From Candidatus Kryptoniota bacterium (lineage in GTDB: Bacteria; Bacteroidota; Ignavibacteria; Kryptoniales; Kryptoniaceae), in assembly GCA_938074445.1 (NCBI GenBank), contig CALJEK010000032.1, positions 1-47,553 on the forward strand: a stretch of DNA of 47,553 bases, read 5' to 3'. The notes under the pieces are model-generated. The model made no database searches. It was not told the origin of the DNA and saw nothing but the letters and a program-made list of their open reading frames with translations. Position numbers and translations under genes: made by a program. This document shows, in pieces, positions 1 through 7,673 of this stretch (position 1 is its first letter; each line of letters starts with the position of its first letter).

Positions 1-453
1 GTCAAAGCTTAAATTTGATCTGGTTTCAACCTTTCTCGGGACGAACATAAGTGCGGGTCCTTTAACGGCATCAACTGTGAAATTAACCTGCGTTGGTGTT
101 TGCTGTTCAATGTTATTTACATATTTCGCTTTTACCATAAATGTGTGTCTCCCTTCATCAAGATAACTTAAAGTCACCTCCTTAGCATTGCTCCATTCAG
201 ACCACGGTTGATTGTCAAGCTTATAACTAAAAAGCATCAAATTATCCGCCTGATTCCCACGCCACTTAAATGTAACGGTATGCTCGCTGACGGTGCTATT
301 ATCGCTTGGTCCAGATATAATCTCAGCCTTTGGCGGTTGAAAAGCAGGGCTTTTCGGGTCAATTGGATTTTCCCTCTCAGGTGGAGGTGGCTCAGTTACA
401 ATATTACAACCAACGAGAGTTAGAAAAACCAAAAAAACGTAGAAGTATCTCAT
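1..453 (-). CDS. Putative lipoprotein with Ig/Y_Y_Y-like domain (C-terminus beyond window)
   Basis: The reading frame is open from an ATG at 453 down to base 1, giving 151 codons without a stop, so the 3' part lies outside the window. The N-terminus has a short basic start, a hydrophobic stretch and a lipobox ending TLVGC, with the acceptor Cys at residue 16, so the protein should be a lipid-anchored envelope protein. A Pro-rich linker with PPPPER follows. Then comes a beta-rich segment of the kind seen in Ig-like or Y_Y_Y sensor domains, with phrases such as YKLDNQPWSEWS and LDEGRHTFMVKAKY, typically found in extracellular repeats of FCB-group proteins. It lies downstream of the caspase-like gene on the same strand. 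Function is unknown. The membrane anchoring is well supported; the Ig-like assignment rests on sequence feel only. Confidence 0.75.
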   Translation of the reverse strand, partial: MRYFYVFLVFLTLVGCNIVTEPPPPERENPIDPKSPAFQPPKAEIISGPSDNSTVSEHTVTFKWRGNQADNLMLFSYKLDNQPWSEWSNAKEVTLSYLDEGRHTFMVKAKYVNNIEQQTPTQVNFTVDAVKGPALMFVPRKVETRSNLSFD

Positions 454-481
454 AAAAACTTTGTTCTTTGTTTACAATTTA

Positions 482-502
482 AAATTTCACTCTGGTGAAT
501 TT
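482..502 (-). terminator. Weak hairpin downstream of the caspase-like gene
   Basis: Read on the minus strand, a TTCAC / GTGAA stem with a four-base loop is followed by ATTTTAAATT. It lies about 40 bases past the stop of the caspase-like gene and before the lipoprotein start. The stem is short and the U tract is interrupted, so this is only a possible terminator. Confidence 0.3.
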
Positions 503-543
503 ACGTTCCTCTATAATCCAACTTTACACCAAACGAAGCGCTT

Positions 544-2490
544 TTAAAAACCAATGCTCAAACTTATTGAATTACCCCTTACCCCTACTTTAAACATCCT
601 ATCCTCATATACCTTATCTGGCGAGAAGATAATCACATCAACGAGATTGAACAGCCATATTGCAGATGCAACGCCTGAACCTATGAAAAAGTAACTTTTG
701 GTCTTTTTCATTGAATCGTAGTTTTTCATCATAAGCGAATAGTATTTCTCCATTTCATCAGTATTACGAGCTGACAAATAAAGGTTTCTATACTTCTCGT
801 ATTCGTTTTTATAACCTACGTACTTGAGGAAATAGTTAACCGTGAATGCCCCAGCCAGTATTTCAGATACAATTAAAGGCATCCCGATATTTTCTCTGCC
901 CATATAAATCTGCCCAGCCCCTGGAAGAAAAGCAGAAAGAACAATAGATGTAAACTTTGACTTTGGCTCTATCGATAGGACGATATCCATATTAGGCTTA
1001 TTAACCCTTATCTTTCGAACAGTAGAATAATAGCCAAGTTTATTTAGTTTGATTTCATAAACACCGTAGACAAGTTCAATCTCTTTGGCTGGCAACTTAA
1101 AAACGCCTTTTTCAATCCCTTCACCTTTTATCAAGACATTAACATTACCTTTGATTCCAACTAAATTTACTTTTGAACGCATCTTCTCAAGTTTAGCTTC
1201 AACCTTAACCCTGTCAACCGAGGTTAAATCAACTTCCTCAGAATAATCTTGATAATCCGCAAGAGCAAGCTTTATAACATGTTTATCTTTTTTAACTTTG
1301 GGGAGGTAAAGAGGAGTTTTGCCCACAACTTCACCATTCAAAATAACATCCGCTCCAGTCGGTATACTTTTAACTTCAAGAAATCCGGCTTTCTCAAGTT
1401 TTACATTTAAATCATGATAATCTTCACTGACTTCAACCTCACCTGCATATTCAAAATAGCCATCAAGCTTAAGTTCAACCTTAAGTTTGCCAAACTCATA
1501 TACATCTACCTCCAGTGGTGTTTTGCCAACCTTCTCCCCATTGACGTAAATATCTGCACCTTCTGGCTCTGATTTAACTTCAAGCACCGACACTCTCATT
1601 CTCGGTATGAAAACAAACTCACCACCCCTATCTCCAACGAGTATTCCATATTGCGGTGTTTGTTGCCCCCTTGATTCAGACGTGACCCTCGGGAGTATAT
1701 AACTTGCGAGCTCACTTGCCGTAATTATACCATTTTTATCAAGGTCAGCAAATCCATTCTCAAGCCCTTGAAGAAAATGAAATGTGAAAACACTATGTCC
1801 GCCTGGACCTGTATCAAAAACGGGCTGATCTCTGCCACCTGCTGTTAATGCCTGCCTTGCTCTTCTTTTTGAAACAACTTCAACAAAACTGATAACATCA
1901 GCAGAGATAGCGGATGGTTGTGAACGAGCAAATATCAATCCACCATAACAAGCATCCATAACAAAATATAAATGCTTCGCAGGAATTGCCTCTGAGATTT
2001 CATTTAATTGATCAGTTGATATAGCAGTTAAAACAGGCTGGGATGGGTCTGCATCAACAGGAAGAATATAACCCCGCTCCTTCCCCTCAGGTAAAGGCAT
2101 CGTTATACCGTGACCAGCAAAGAAAATAAAAACCCTGTCATCTTCGGATGTTTCTCTTATCAACCTTTCAAATACCCTAAGTATGTTGTCCTTTGTGGCC
2201 TCAGAATTATAAAGTTTAATAACATATTTTGAGCCAAACCCATATTTTTTAATCAAAAGATTTGCAACCGCCTCAGCGTCATTTACTGCATACCTTAACT
2301 TGCTCGCTTTAGTATATTCATCAATTCCTATTATCAAAGCCCAACTTCTCTTAAAAAATGGACTTCCTCCCCTTTCAGCCCCTATTTTCAAACCTATCCC
2401 CCTGAGAGATTCTGTTGTGTCCCTTTGCTGAGAGAGTAATGAAGAGTAAAATAAAAAGAGGGCAGATAAAACTAAAATAAGGCGCTTCAT
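544..2490 (-). CDS. Secreted caspase-like (peptidase C14) protein with PEGA repeats and C-terminal DUF5683 domain
   Basis: This 648-residue protein begins with a signal peptide (about residues 1-20). Residues 48-295 form a caspase-fold peptidase: the beta-strand ALIIGIDEY, the catalytic His in FFAGHG (His127) and the catalytic Cys in DACYGG (Cys181). A DxDxNG calcium-loop-like motif sits at 249-254. Two PEGA domains follow at about 303-365 and 370-433 (both contain VGKTPL), and a PEGA-like third unit at 438-508. From about 515 the chain has the Gly-rich PGAGQ motif and hydrophobic segments typical of DUF5683. Metacaspase-type C14 enzymes usually cleave after basic residues; the substrate here is unknown. 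PEGA domains suggest binding at the cell surface. The stand-alone DUF5683 gene at 2690, transcribed divergently, is homologous to the tail. A sigma70-like promoter lies upstream. Confidence 0.88.
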   Translation of the reverse strand: MKRLILVLSALFLFYSSLLSQQRDTTESLRGIGLKIGAERGGSPFFKRSWALIIGIDEYTKASKLRYAVNDAEAVANLLIKKYGFGSKYVIKLYNSEATKDNILRVFERLIRETSEDDRVFIFFAGHGITMPLPEGKERGYILPVDADPSQPVLTAISTDQLNEISEAIPAKHLYFVMDACYGGLIFARSQPSAISADVISFVEVVSKRRARQALTAGGRDQPVFDTGPGGHSVFTFHFLQGLENGFADLDKNGIITASELASYILPRVTSESRGQQTPQYGILVGDRGGEFVFIPRMRVSVLEVKSEPEGADIYVNGEKVGKTPLEVDVYEFGKLKVELKLDGYFEYAGEVEVSEDYHDLNVKLEKAGFLEVKSIPTGADVILNGEVVGKTPLYLPKVKKDKHVIKLALADYQDYSEEVDLTSVDRVKVEAKLEKMRSKVNLVGIKGNVNVLIKGEGIEKGVFKLPAKEIELVYGVYEIKLNKLGYYSTVRKIRVNKPNMDIVLSIEPKSKFTSIVLSAFLPGAGQIYMGRENIGMPLIVSEILAGAFTVNYFLKYVGYKNEYEKYRNLYLSARNTDEMEKYYSLMMKNYDSMKKTKSYFFIGSGVASAIWLFNLVDVIIFSPDKVYEDRMFKVGVRGNSISLSIGF

Positions 2491-2525
2491 TTTACCTCAT
2501 CCCTCTATGTTTAGTTCTCTGCAAA

Positions 2526-2554
2526 AATATAAAAAACTAAAAATAAAAAGTCAA
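2526..2554 (-). promoter_or_regulatory. Sigma70-like promoter of the caspase-like gene
   Basis: On the minus strand TTGACT (2554-2549) and TATATT (2531-2526) are separated by exactly 17 bases, 36 bases upstream of the ATG at 2490. The same architecture recurs before several other genes in the window. Confidence 0.6.
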
Positions 2555-2689
2555 GAGGGTCATATGCCGAGAAATGGAAAACATTTCAGCCCCTACCATC
2601 ACGACCAACCCTACATTCAACCTCATTTTAATTCTCCACTTAAATTTTTAAATTTATTTAGCGTAAACAAAACCAATTGAAAAGACGCT

Positions 2690-3238
2690 ATGATAAAACG
2701 AACTTTAACTCTAATCGCACTCATTCCGACACTTTTACTCGCTCAATTAAAGTCCCAAAACGTCGAATCTCTAAAAAATGATGAATTCATATCGAAAAGA
2801 AAACTTACCGCTTTGGCTTACTCAACTTTCATCCCAGGAGCCGGGCAATTCTACCTTGGACATAAAATTAAAGGAACATTCTTCACCCTGACAACTTTCG
2901 GCTCACTCGTTGTAACAATCGTCTCACAAAATAATCTCGTCGGAGGGAACGAACGACTCGAAAACCTTGAGATACAATATATAAGCACAATGAACTGGGA
3001 AAAAGCGGAACAAATCTGGCAAGAAATGCTCAGGGTCAAATCCGACATAGACAAAGATTATAAACGAAGAAATCTATTCCTCGGTATAACTGCAGGGATA
3101 TGGGTCGCAAACATAATCGATGTTTTACTCTTTACATCTGACAAAGGCGCTGGCGATATATTTGGATTAAACGATTCACCAATCGAAATTGAAAGCGGAA
3201 ACAAAGGTATTATGCTTACAGCAAAATTTAAGTTTTAA
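2690..3238 (+). CDS. DUF5683-domain membrane/envelope protein
   Basis: A 182-residue protein with an N-terminal signal-like hydrophobic segment (about residues 4-18). It contains the DUF5683 hallmark FIPGAGQFYLG followed by a hydrophobic helix, a charged middle segment that may be coiled coil, a second hydrophobic segment with IWVANIIDVLLF, and a beta-like tail. The whole protein aligns with the C-terminal ~130 residues of the divergently encoded caspase-like protein (PGAGQ block, NxxDVxxF block, final strand). It is the first gene of a tight operon: larB starts six bases after its stop. DUF5683 has no established function that I know of; the domain is common in Bacteroidota and related phyla. 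Membrane location is inferred from the hydrophobic segments. Confidence 0.8.
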   Translation: MIKRTLTLIALIPTLLLAQLKSQNVESLKNDEFISKRKLTALAYSTFIPGAGQFYLGHKIKGTFFTLTTFGSLVVTIVSQNNLVGGNERLENLEIQYISTMNWEKAEQIWQEMLRVKSDIDKDYKRRNLFLGITAGIWVANIIDVLLFTSDKGAGDIFGLNDSPIEIESGNKGIMLTAKFKF

Positions 3239-3244
3239 AACCTT

Positions 3245-3994
3245 ATGCGCGAAAAGATAGAAAAACTTCTGAACGATTACAAGAACGGGAAAATTGATGT
3301 TGACGAGTTTATAAATGAACTTCGTTGGTTCCCATTTGAAGGAATTGAATTTGCACACGTTGACCATCATAGAACCTTGAAGCATAATTTCCCCGAGGTT
3401 ATACTCTGTCAATGGAAAACACCTGAACAAGTGCGCGAGATTGCGAAGCGAATTCTTGAAAGATCAAACCTTCTTCTCGCAACAAGGGCAAATCCAGAAC
3501 ATTTCAAAGAGGTGAAAAAAATCGCAAAAGACGCAAAATATAACGAACTTGCAAGAACTATAACCGTCGTTCGCGGTGAAATAAAAAAAGATGATAAAAA
3601 AGGAAAAATTTTGATCATAACAGGCGGAACCGCAGATCTGCCCGTTGCTGAAGAAGCAAAGGTCACCGCTGAGATTCTTGGGAATGAAGTTGAACTTCTA
3701 TATGATGTTGGAGTTGCAGGGTTACATCGCTTGCTATCAAATCTTGATAAATTTAAAAATGCAAGTGTGATAATCGTTATAGCTGGAATGGAGGGAGCTT
3801 TGCCAAGCGTCGTCGGTGGGCTTGTTGGGGTTCCAGTTATCGCAGTTCCAACCTCCGTCGGGTATGGAGCGCATTTCAGCGGGTTAGCTCCGCTTCTTAC
3901 AATGCTTAACAGTTGTGCCCCCGGGGTTGTAGTAGTAAACATTGACAACGGCTTCGGCGCAGCCTTTGCAGCAACGCTTATGAATAGAAAGTGA
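3245..3994 (+). CDS. larB: Nickel-pincer cofactor biosynthesis protein LarB
   Basis: The 249-residue product matches LarB. The N-terminal motif GIEFAHVDHHR precedes a PurE-like (AIR-carboxylase fold) domain from about residue 120, containing GGTADLPVAEEA and YDVGVAGLHRLL. Cys224, in a SCAPG motif near the end, aligns with the cysteine that forms the covalent intermediate in the characterised enzyme. LarB carboxylates and hydrolyses nicotinic acid adenine dinucleotide (NaAD), the first step toward the nickel-pincer cofactor of LarA. The gene overlaps or abuts larA and follows the DUF5683 gene by six bases, so it is part of the 2690-7669 operon. LarE and LarC, needed for sulfur insertion and nickel loading, are not in this window. 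Confidence 0.93.
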   Translation: MREKIEKLLNDYKNGKIDVDEFINELRWFPFEGIEFAHVDHHRTLKHNFPEVILCQWKTPEQVREIAKRILERSNLLLATRANPEHFKEVKKIAKDAKYNELARTITVVRGEIKKDDKKGKILIITGGTADLPVAEEAKVTAEILGNEVELLYDVGVAGLHRLLSNLDKFKNASVIIVIAGMEGALPSVVGGLVGVPVIAVPTSVGYGAHFSGLAPLLTMLNSCAPGVVVVNIDNGFGAAFAATLMNRK

Positions 3995-5238
3995 AAAGCA
4001 CAATGAAAAAAGTTAAATTAAGGTATGGAAAAACTGAATTAGAAATCGAACTTCCAGATCACGCTGAAATCTTAACACCAAAGCTTAAACCCACAAAACG
4101 AGATGAAATTGAAATTTTAAATGACGCTATAGATAACCCCATCGACTCACCGAGGCTTGAAAATTTTACACAAAACGATGACAAAATCCTGATAATTGTT
4201 CCGGATAAAACAAGAAAATCGCGAGTTGATTTCATTTTGAAATTAATTTTACAGCGGATTAAAAATAGAAACATAAAAATTTTGTTCGCAAATGGAACGC
4301 ATGCTAAACAAACTGAAAACGAAAAACGGGAGATCTTGGGCGATGGAATCTATGATAAATTCGAAGTTTTTGAAAATGACGCATGGAGTGATGATTTTAC
4401 TTACTTTGGTAAAACTAAATTTGGCACGGAAGTTTTTTTAAATCGGCTTGTATCAGAGGCGGACAAAATTTTACTCGTTGGTTCAATAACTCACCATTAT
4501 TTCGCTGGCTTTGGCGGAGGAGCAAAACTATTGATCCCGGGTGTGGCATCATATAAAACTGCAATTCAAAACCATAAACTTACATTAACCCAAGATGGAG
4601 ATATAAACCCAAATGCGACAAATTTGAAACTTGAAGGTAACCCCGTCTATGAGGATATAGTCGAAGCATTTAAACTCTCCAATCTTAAAGTATTGCATCT
4701 TGGCGTCGTCATTGATGAAACTGATAAAATTGTCGGGGCATTCTTTGGCGATGTAATTCAATCGCACAAAGCAGGGGCAGATTTTGTAAAGAAGTTTTTT
4801 ACGATACCTGTCGATAAAAAATTTGACGCTGTAATTTCAAGCGCAGGTGGATTCCCAAAGGATGTCAACTTCATTCAAGCACATAAATCAATCCATCACT
4901 CTCACCACATTTTAAAAGAGGGTGGACGCTTATTCTCATTTATTGAATGCAGAGATGGGATTGGCTCAAAAACTTTCCTCGACTGGTTCAAGTTTAAAAA
5001 TATTGACGAAATGAAGAAGTGTTTACTTGAAAACTATTCAATGAATGGTCACACCGCTTTATCGTTGCAAAAAAAGTTAAAAATCTGTAATATTATTGTG
5101 AGATGCGAATTGGAAATCGAATTGCTCGAAATGATGGGTTTGAAACCTCTTGACGATGTTAAAAAATTAAAAAGCTTAACAGGCTCAATTGCTGTGTTGA
5201 CAAATGCTTCAATTTATTTGCCAATTTATCAGGGATAA
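3991..5238 (+). CDS. larA: Nickel-dependent lactate racemase family protein LarA
   Basis: This 415-residue LarA/DUF2088 protein keeps the residues needed for the pincer cofactor: PDKTR (Asp72, Arg75), GTH (His104), ITHHY (His168/169), GGGAK (Lys179, which should carry the cofactor) and a later QNH (His195). The family interconverts L- and D-2-hydroxy acids, classically lactate; substrate cannot be fixed from sequence because LarA homologues act on several 2-hydroxy acids. Numbering is from a GTG at 3991 that overlaps the larB stop (GTGA); an ATG at 4003 gives an N-terminus (MKKVKLRYG) closer to relatives and may be the true start. The histidine kinase gene begins three bases after its stop. 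Confidence 0.9.
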   Translation: MKSTMKKVKLRYGKTELEIELPDHAEILTPKLKPTKRDEIEILNDAIDNPIDSPRLENFTQNDDKILIIVPDKTRKSRVDFILKLILQRIKNRNIKILFANGTHAKQTENEKREILGDGIYDKFEVFENDAWSDDFTYFGKTKFGTEVFLNRLVSEADKILLVGSITHHYFAGFGGGAKLLIPGVASYKTAIQNHKLTLTQDGDINPNATNLKLEGNPVYEDIVEAFKLSNLKVLHLGVVIDETDKIVGAFFGDVIQSHKAGADFVKKFFTIPVDKKFDAVISSAGGFPKDVNFIQAHKSIHHSHHILKEGGRLFSFIECRDGIGSKTFLDWFKFKNIDEMKKCLLENYSMNGHTALSLQKKLKICNIIVRCELEIELLEMMGLKPLDDVKKLKSLTGSIAVLTNASIYLPIYQG

Positions 5239-5241
5239 AAA

Positions 5242-6873
5242 ATGACACAAGTGAAAATCGAATTATTAAAGCAAAACAAACTACTGCTCGGCGTCAATGA
5301 AGATTTAATTAATCAAATCGCACAAAATATATTTGTTGAAACATTTAAACCTGGCGATATAATCTTTCATGAAGGCGAACCTGGAGATAAAGTTTGTCTG
5401 ATCGCAAAGGGAAGGGTAAAAGTTGTAAAGATTGCAGATCTAAGCGGTAGGGCTTTAATGGAGTTGACAGAAGGTGATTTCTTTGGTGAAATGTCTTTAA
5501 TAGACCTGCGCCCCCGTTCGGCAAGCATCGTGGCTTTAACAGAGTGTGAAATTGTATCAATTCCCGCAGAGTATTTTGACCGTCTTATCCATCTTGACCC
5601 TCAAATTCTAATAAACATTTCAAAAACGCTAAGCGAAAGATTGAGGGTGACAAACGAAAAGCTTTTAAGGGATTTTATCGAATATGAAAAAGAAGTCACA
5701 GAGCAGATAAACAGACTAAACTATTTAATTGAGATAACGAAACGTGTTAACTCAACTATAAATCTCGATGAACTTTTAAAGATCATACTTGAAATCGCAA
5801 TTGAAGTTACAACTGCGGATAGAGGGACAGTTTATCTCGTTGATGAAGCAACAGGTGAGATCTGGTCAAAGGTTTTGGAGGGGGACGAACTCACCGAGAT
5901 TCGCTTGCCTATCGGAAAGGGAATCGCAGGGTATGTAGCTCAAATTGGGGAAACACTGAACATCAAAGATGCTTACCAAGACCCCAGGTTTAACCCCGAA
6001 ATCGACCGCAAAACTGGATATAGAACCAAAACGATACTGTGCACACCGATAAAGGATAAAAACGGCAAAATAGTCGGTGTTTTCCAATTGATAAACAAAA
6101 AGGATGGTCCATTTACGAAAAAAGATGAAGAAATGTTAAACGCCATTTCAATCCACGCCTCAATTGCAATTCAAAACGCAAGGATGGCGCAAGAACTTGT
6201 CAATAACGAGCGACTTGCTATAGTTGGAAAGATGGCAAGCTCAATTATTCACGATATAAAAAATCCAATGACGACAATAAAAGCATATGCCCAGGTCTTG
6301 AGGAAAAAGATCGGGGAAAGTGAAGCAACCCAACTCGTTGACGAAGTCATAAAGCAAATTGACCGACTTGTCAATATGACTCAAGAAATTCTTGATTTTT
6401 CACGCGGGGTGACAAATATAGAGTTTTTAAAGGTAAACCTTGGAGATTTTATCAATGGGACGATCTCTTTCCTTCAGGAAGATTTCAAGAAAAATAAAAT
6501 CGAAATTGAGAAACAAATTGAATTCGACGGCGAAGTTGAAATTGACATCGATAAAATGACACGGGTTGTCTTCAACATCGCTCACAATTCAAGAGATGCT
6601 ATGCCTGAAGGTGGGAAATTTATCATAAAAACATGGCAAGAGGATAATTTCTTTTTCATGCAATTTACAGACACAGGGAAAGGAATGCCAGAAGAGGTGA
6701 AGAAAAAATTATTTGAACCGTTCGTCACATATGGCAAAAAACACGGAACAGGACTTGGGCTGGCAATAGTGAAAAAAATTGTGACTGAACATAAGGGTGA
6801 AATCTTTGTCGAAAGTGAACTTGGCAAAGGGACAACCATAACCATTAAACTTCCATTAACACAACAAAAGTAA
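5242..6873 (+). CDS. Soluble histidine kinase with cyclic-nucleotide-binding and GAF domains
   Basis: The 543-residue protein has no membrane segments. Domains in order are: a cNMP-binding (Crp-type) domain at about 15-130 with FHEGEPGDKV and FGEMSL; a linker helix; a GAF domain at about 160-315; a HisKA dimerisation domain with the phospho-acceptor His337 (IIHDIKNP); and an HATPase_c domain with N box (NIAHNSRDAM), G1 box (DTGKGMP) and G2 box (GTGLGLAIV). It should autophosphorylate in response to a small ligand bound by the cNMP or GAF domain. No response regulator is encoded next to it. It lies between larA (three-base gap) and the hydrolase gene (13-base gap), so it is probably co-transcribed with the racemase genes. 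Confidence 0.9.
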   Translation: MTQVKIELLKQNKLLLGVNEDLINQIAQNIFVETFKPGDIIFHEGEPGDKVCLIAKGRVKVVKIADLSGRALMELTEGDFFGEMSLIDLRPRSASIVALTECEIVSIPAEYFDRLIHLDPQILINISKTLSERLRVTNEKLLRDFIEYEKEVTEQINRLNYLIEITKRVNSTINLDELLKIILEIAIEVTTADRGTVYLVDEATGEIWSKVLEGDELTEIRLPIGKGIAGYVAQIGETLNIKDAYQDPRFNPEIDRKTGYRTKTILCTPIKDKNGKIVGVFQLINKKDGPFTKKDEEMLNAISIHASIAIQNARMAQELVNNERLAIVGKMASSIIHDIKNPMTTIKAYAQVLRKKIGESEATQLVDEVIKQIDRLVNMTQEILDFSRGVTNIEFLKVNLGDFINGTISFLQEDFKKNKIEIEKQIEFDGEVEIDIDKMTRVVFNIAHNSRDAMPEGGKFIIKTWQEDNFFFMQFTDTGKGMPEEVKKKLFEPFVTYGKKHGTGLGLAIVKKIVTEHKGEIFVESELGKGTTITIKLPLTQQK

Positions 6874-6886
6874 AAGGACGAACCAG

Positions 6887-7669
6887 ATGTTTGATAAAAT
6901 TTTTTTTCTTCTCGTTATAGCGATGATTTTGTCGATCATCTTTACGATTCTCGCATTCACTCAAGAGAGAAAATTAAATGTTGTGATACAAACGATAAAA
7001 TTAAAAAGTGGGGATGAAGATATTTCAGCCTTTCTTGCTATACCAAAAATTGAAGGTAAATTCCCTGCGATCGTGCTCATTCACGAATGGTGGGGTTTAA
7101 CAGATTGGGAAAAAGAAAACGCGATAAGATTTGCAAGCAATGGATACATCGCTATAGCAATTGATCTGTATCGCGGACGACTTGCCAAAACACCAGATGA
7201 GGCAAGAACATATATGCAATCGCTATCCCCGGATGTCGTCTTAAGAGATATAAAGTCAGCTGTTGAATACTTAAAGTCAAGGGATGATGTCGCCTCCGAT
7301 AAAATTGGGATCATCGGATGGTGTATGGGCGGTGGTTTCGCTTTAAGAAGTCTGATTGAGATCCCCGAGCTTTCCGCCGGGGTCATTTGCTACGGTCGCC
7401 TCGTTGAGGATGAGGAGCAACTTAAAAAAATTAACGCCCCAATACTTGGAATCTTCGCTGAAAAAGACCGCGGGATACCTCCCGAAACAGTGAAAAAATT
7501 TGAAGAAAAAATGAAAAAACTCGGAAAAAAGATAGAAGTTAAAATCTACTCAAACGTAAACCACGCCTTTATGAACCCAAATAACAAAAATAATTACGAC
7601 GAGATTTCAACAAAAAATGCATGGGACTTGATCGATAAATTTTTCAAAAAGAACCTATCTCAAAAATAA
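6887..7669 (+). CDS. Exported or membrane-anchored dienelactone hydrolase family protein
   Basis: This 260-residue alpha/beta hydrolase has an N-terminal hydrophobic helix (about residues 4-24) and a DLH fold. The nucleophile is Cys146 in GWCMGGG, the acid is Asp194 (AEKDRG) and the base is His226 (VNHAF), the Cys-Asp-His triad of the dienelactone hydrolase family. The HEWWGL motif near residue 66 supplies the oxyanion region. Family members hydrolyse cyclic esters or lactones; the actual substrate is unknown. A Shine-Dalgarno-like AAGGA precedes the ATG. It is the last gene of the operon and converges on the decarboxylase gene, whose stop lies four bases beyond. Confidence 0.88.
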   Translation: MFDKIFFLLVIAMILSIIFTILAFTQERKLNVVIQTIKLKSGDEDISAFLAIPKIEGKFPAIVLIHEWWGLTDWEKENAIRFASNGYIAIAIDLYRGRLAKTPDEARTYMQSLSPDVVLRDIKSAVEYLKSRDDVASDKIGIIGWCMGGGFALRSLIEIPELSAGVICYGRLVEDEEQLKKINAPILGIFAEKDRGIPPETVKKFEEKMKKLGKKIEVKIYSNVNHAFMNPNNKNNYDEISTKNAWDLIDKFFKKNLSQK

Positions 7670-7673
7670 CGAG

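Noticed and set aside
208-423. 71-codon ORF on the plus strand
   Set aside because: Antisense to a lipoprotein frame with a clear lipobox that stays open to the window edge; no recognisable protein content.
2564-2680. 38-codon ORF (MPRNGKHF start) in the intergenic region before the DUF5683 gene, with a GAGG before its ATG
   Set aside because: Low-complexity composition, overlaps the upstream control region and shows no family resemblance; kept only as a remote possibility.
3409-3948. Long antisense ORF within larB (179 codons)
   Set aside because: Shadow of the larB frame; composition is rich in Ser/Thr/Pro as expected for an antisense reading.
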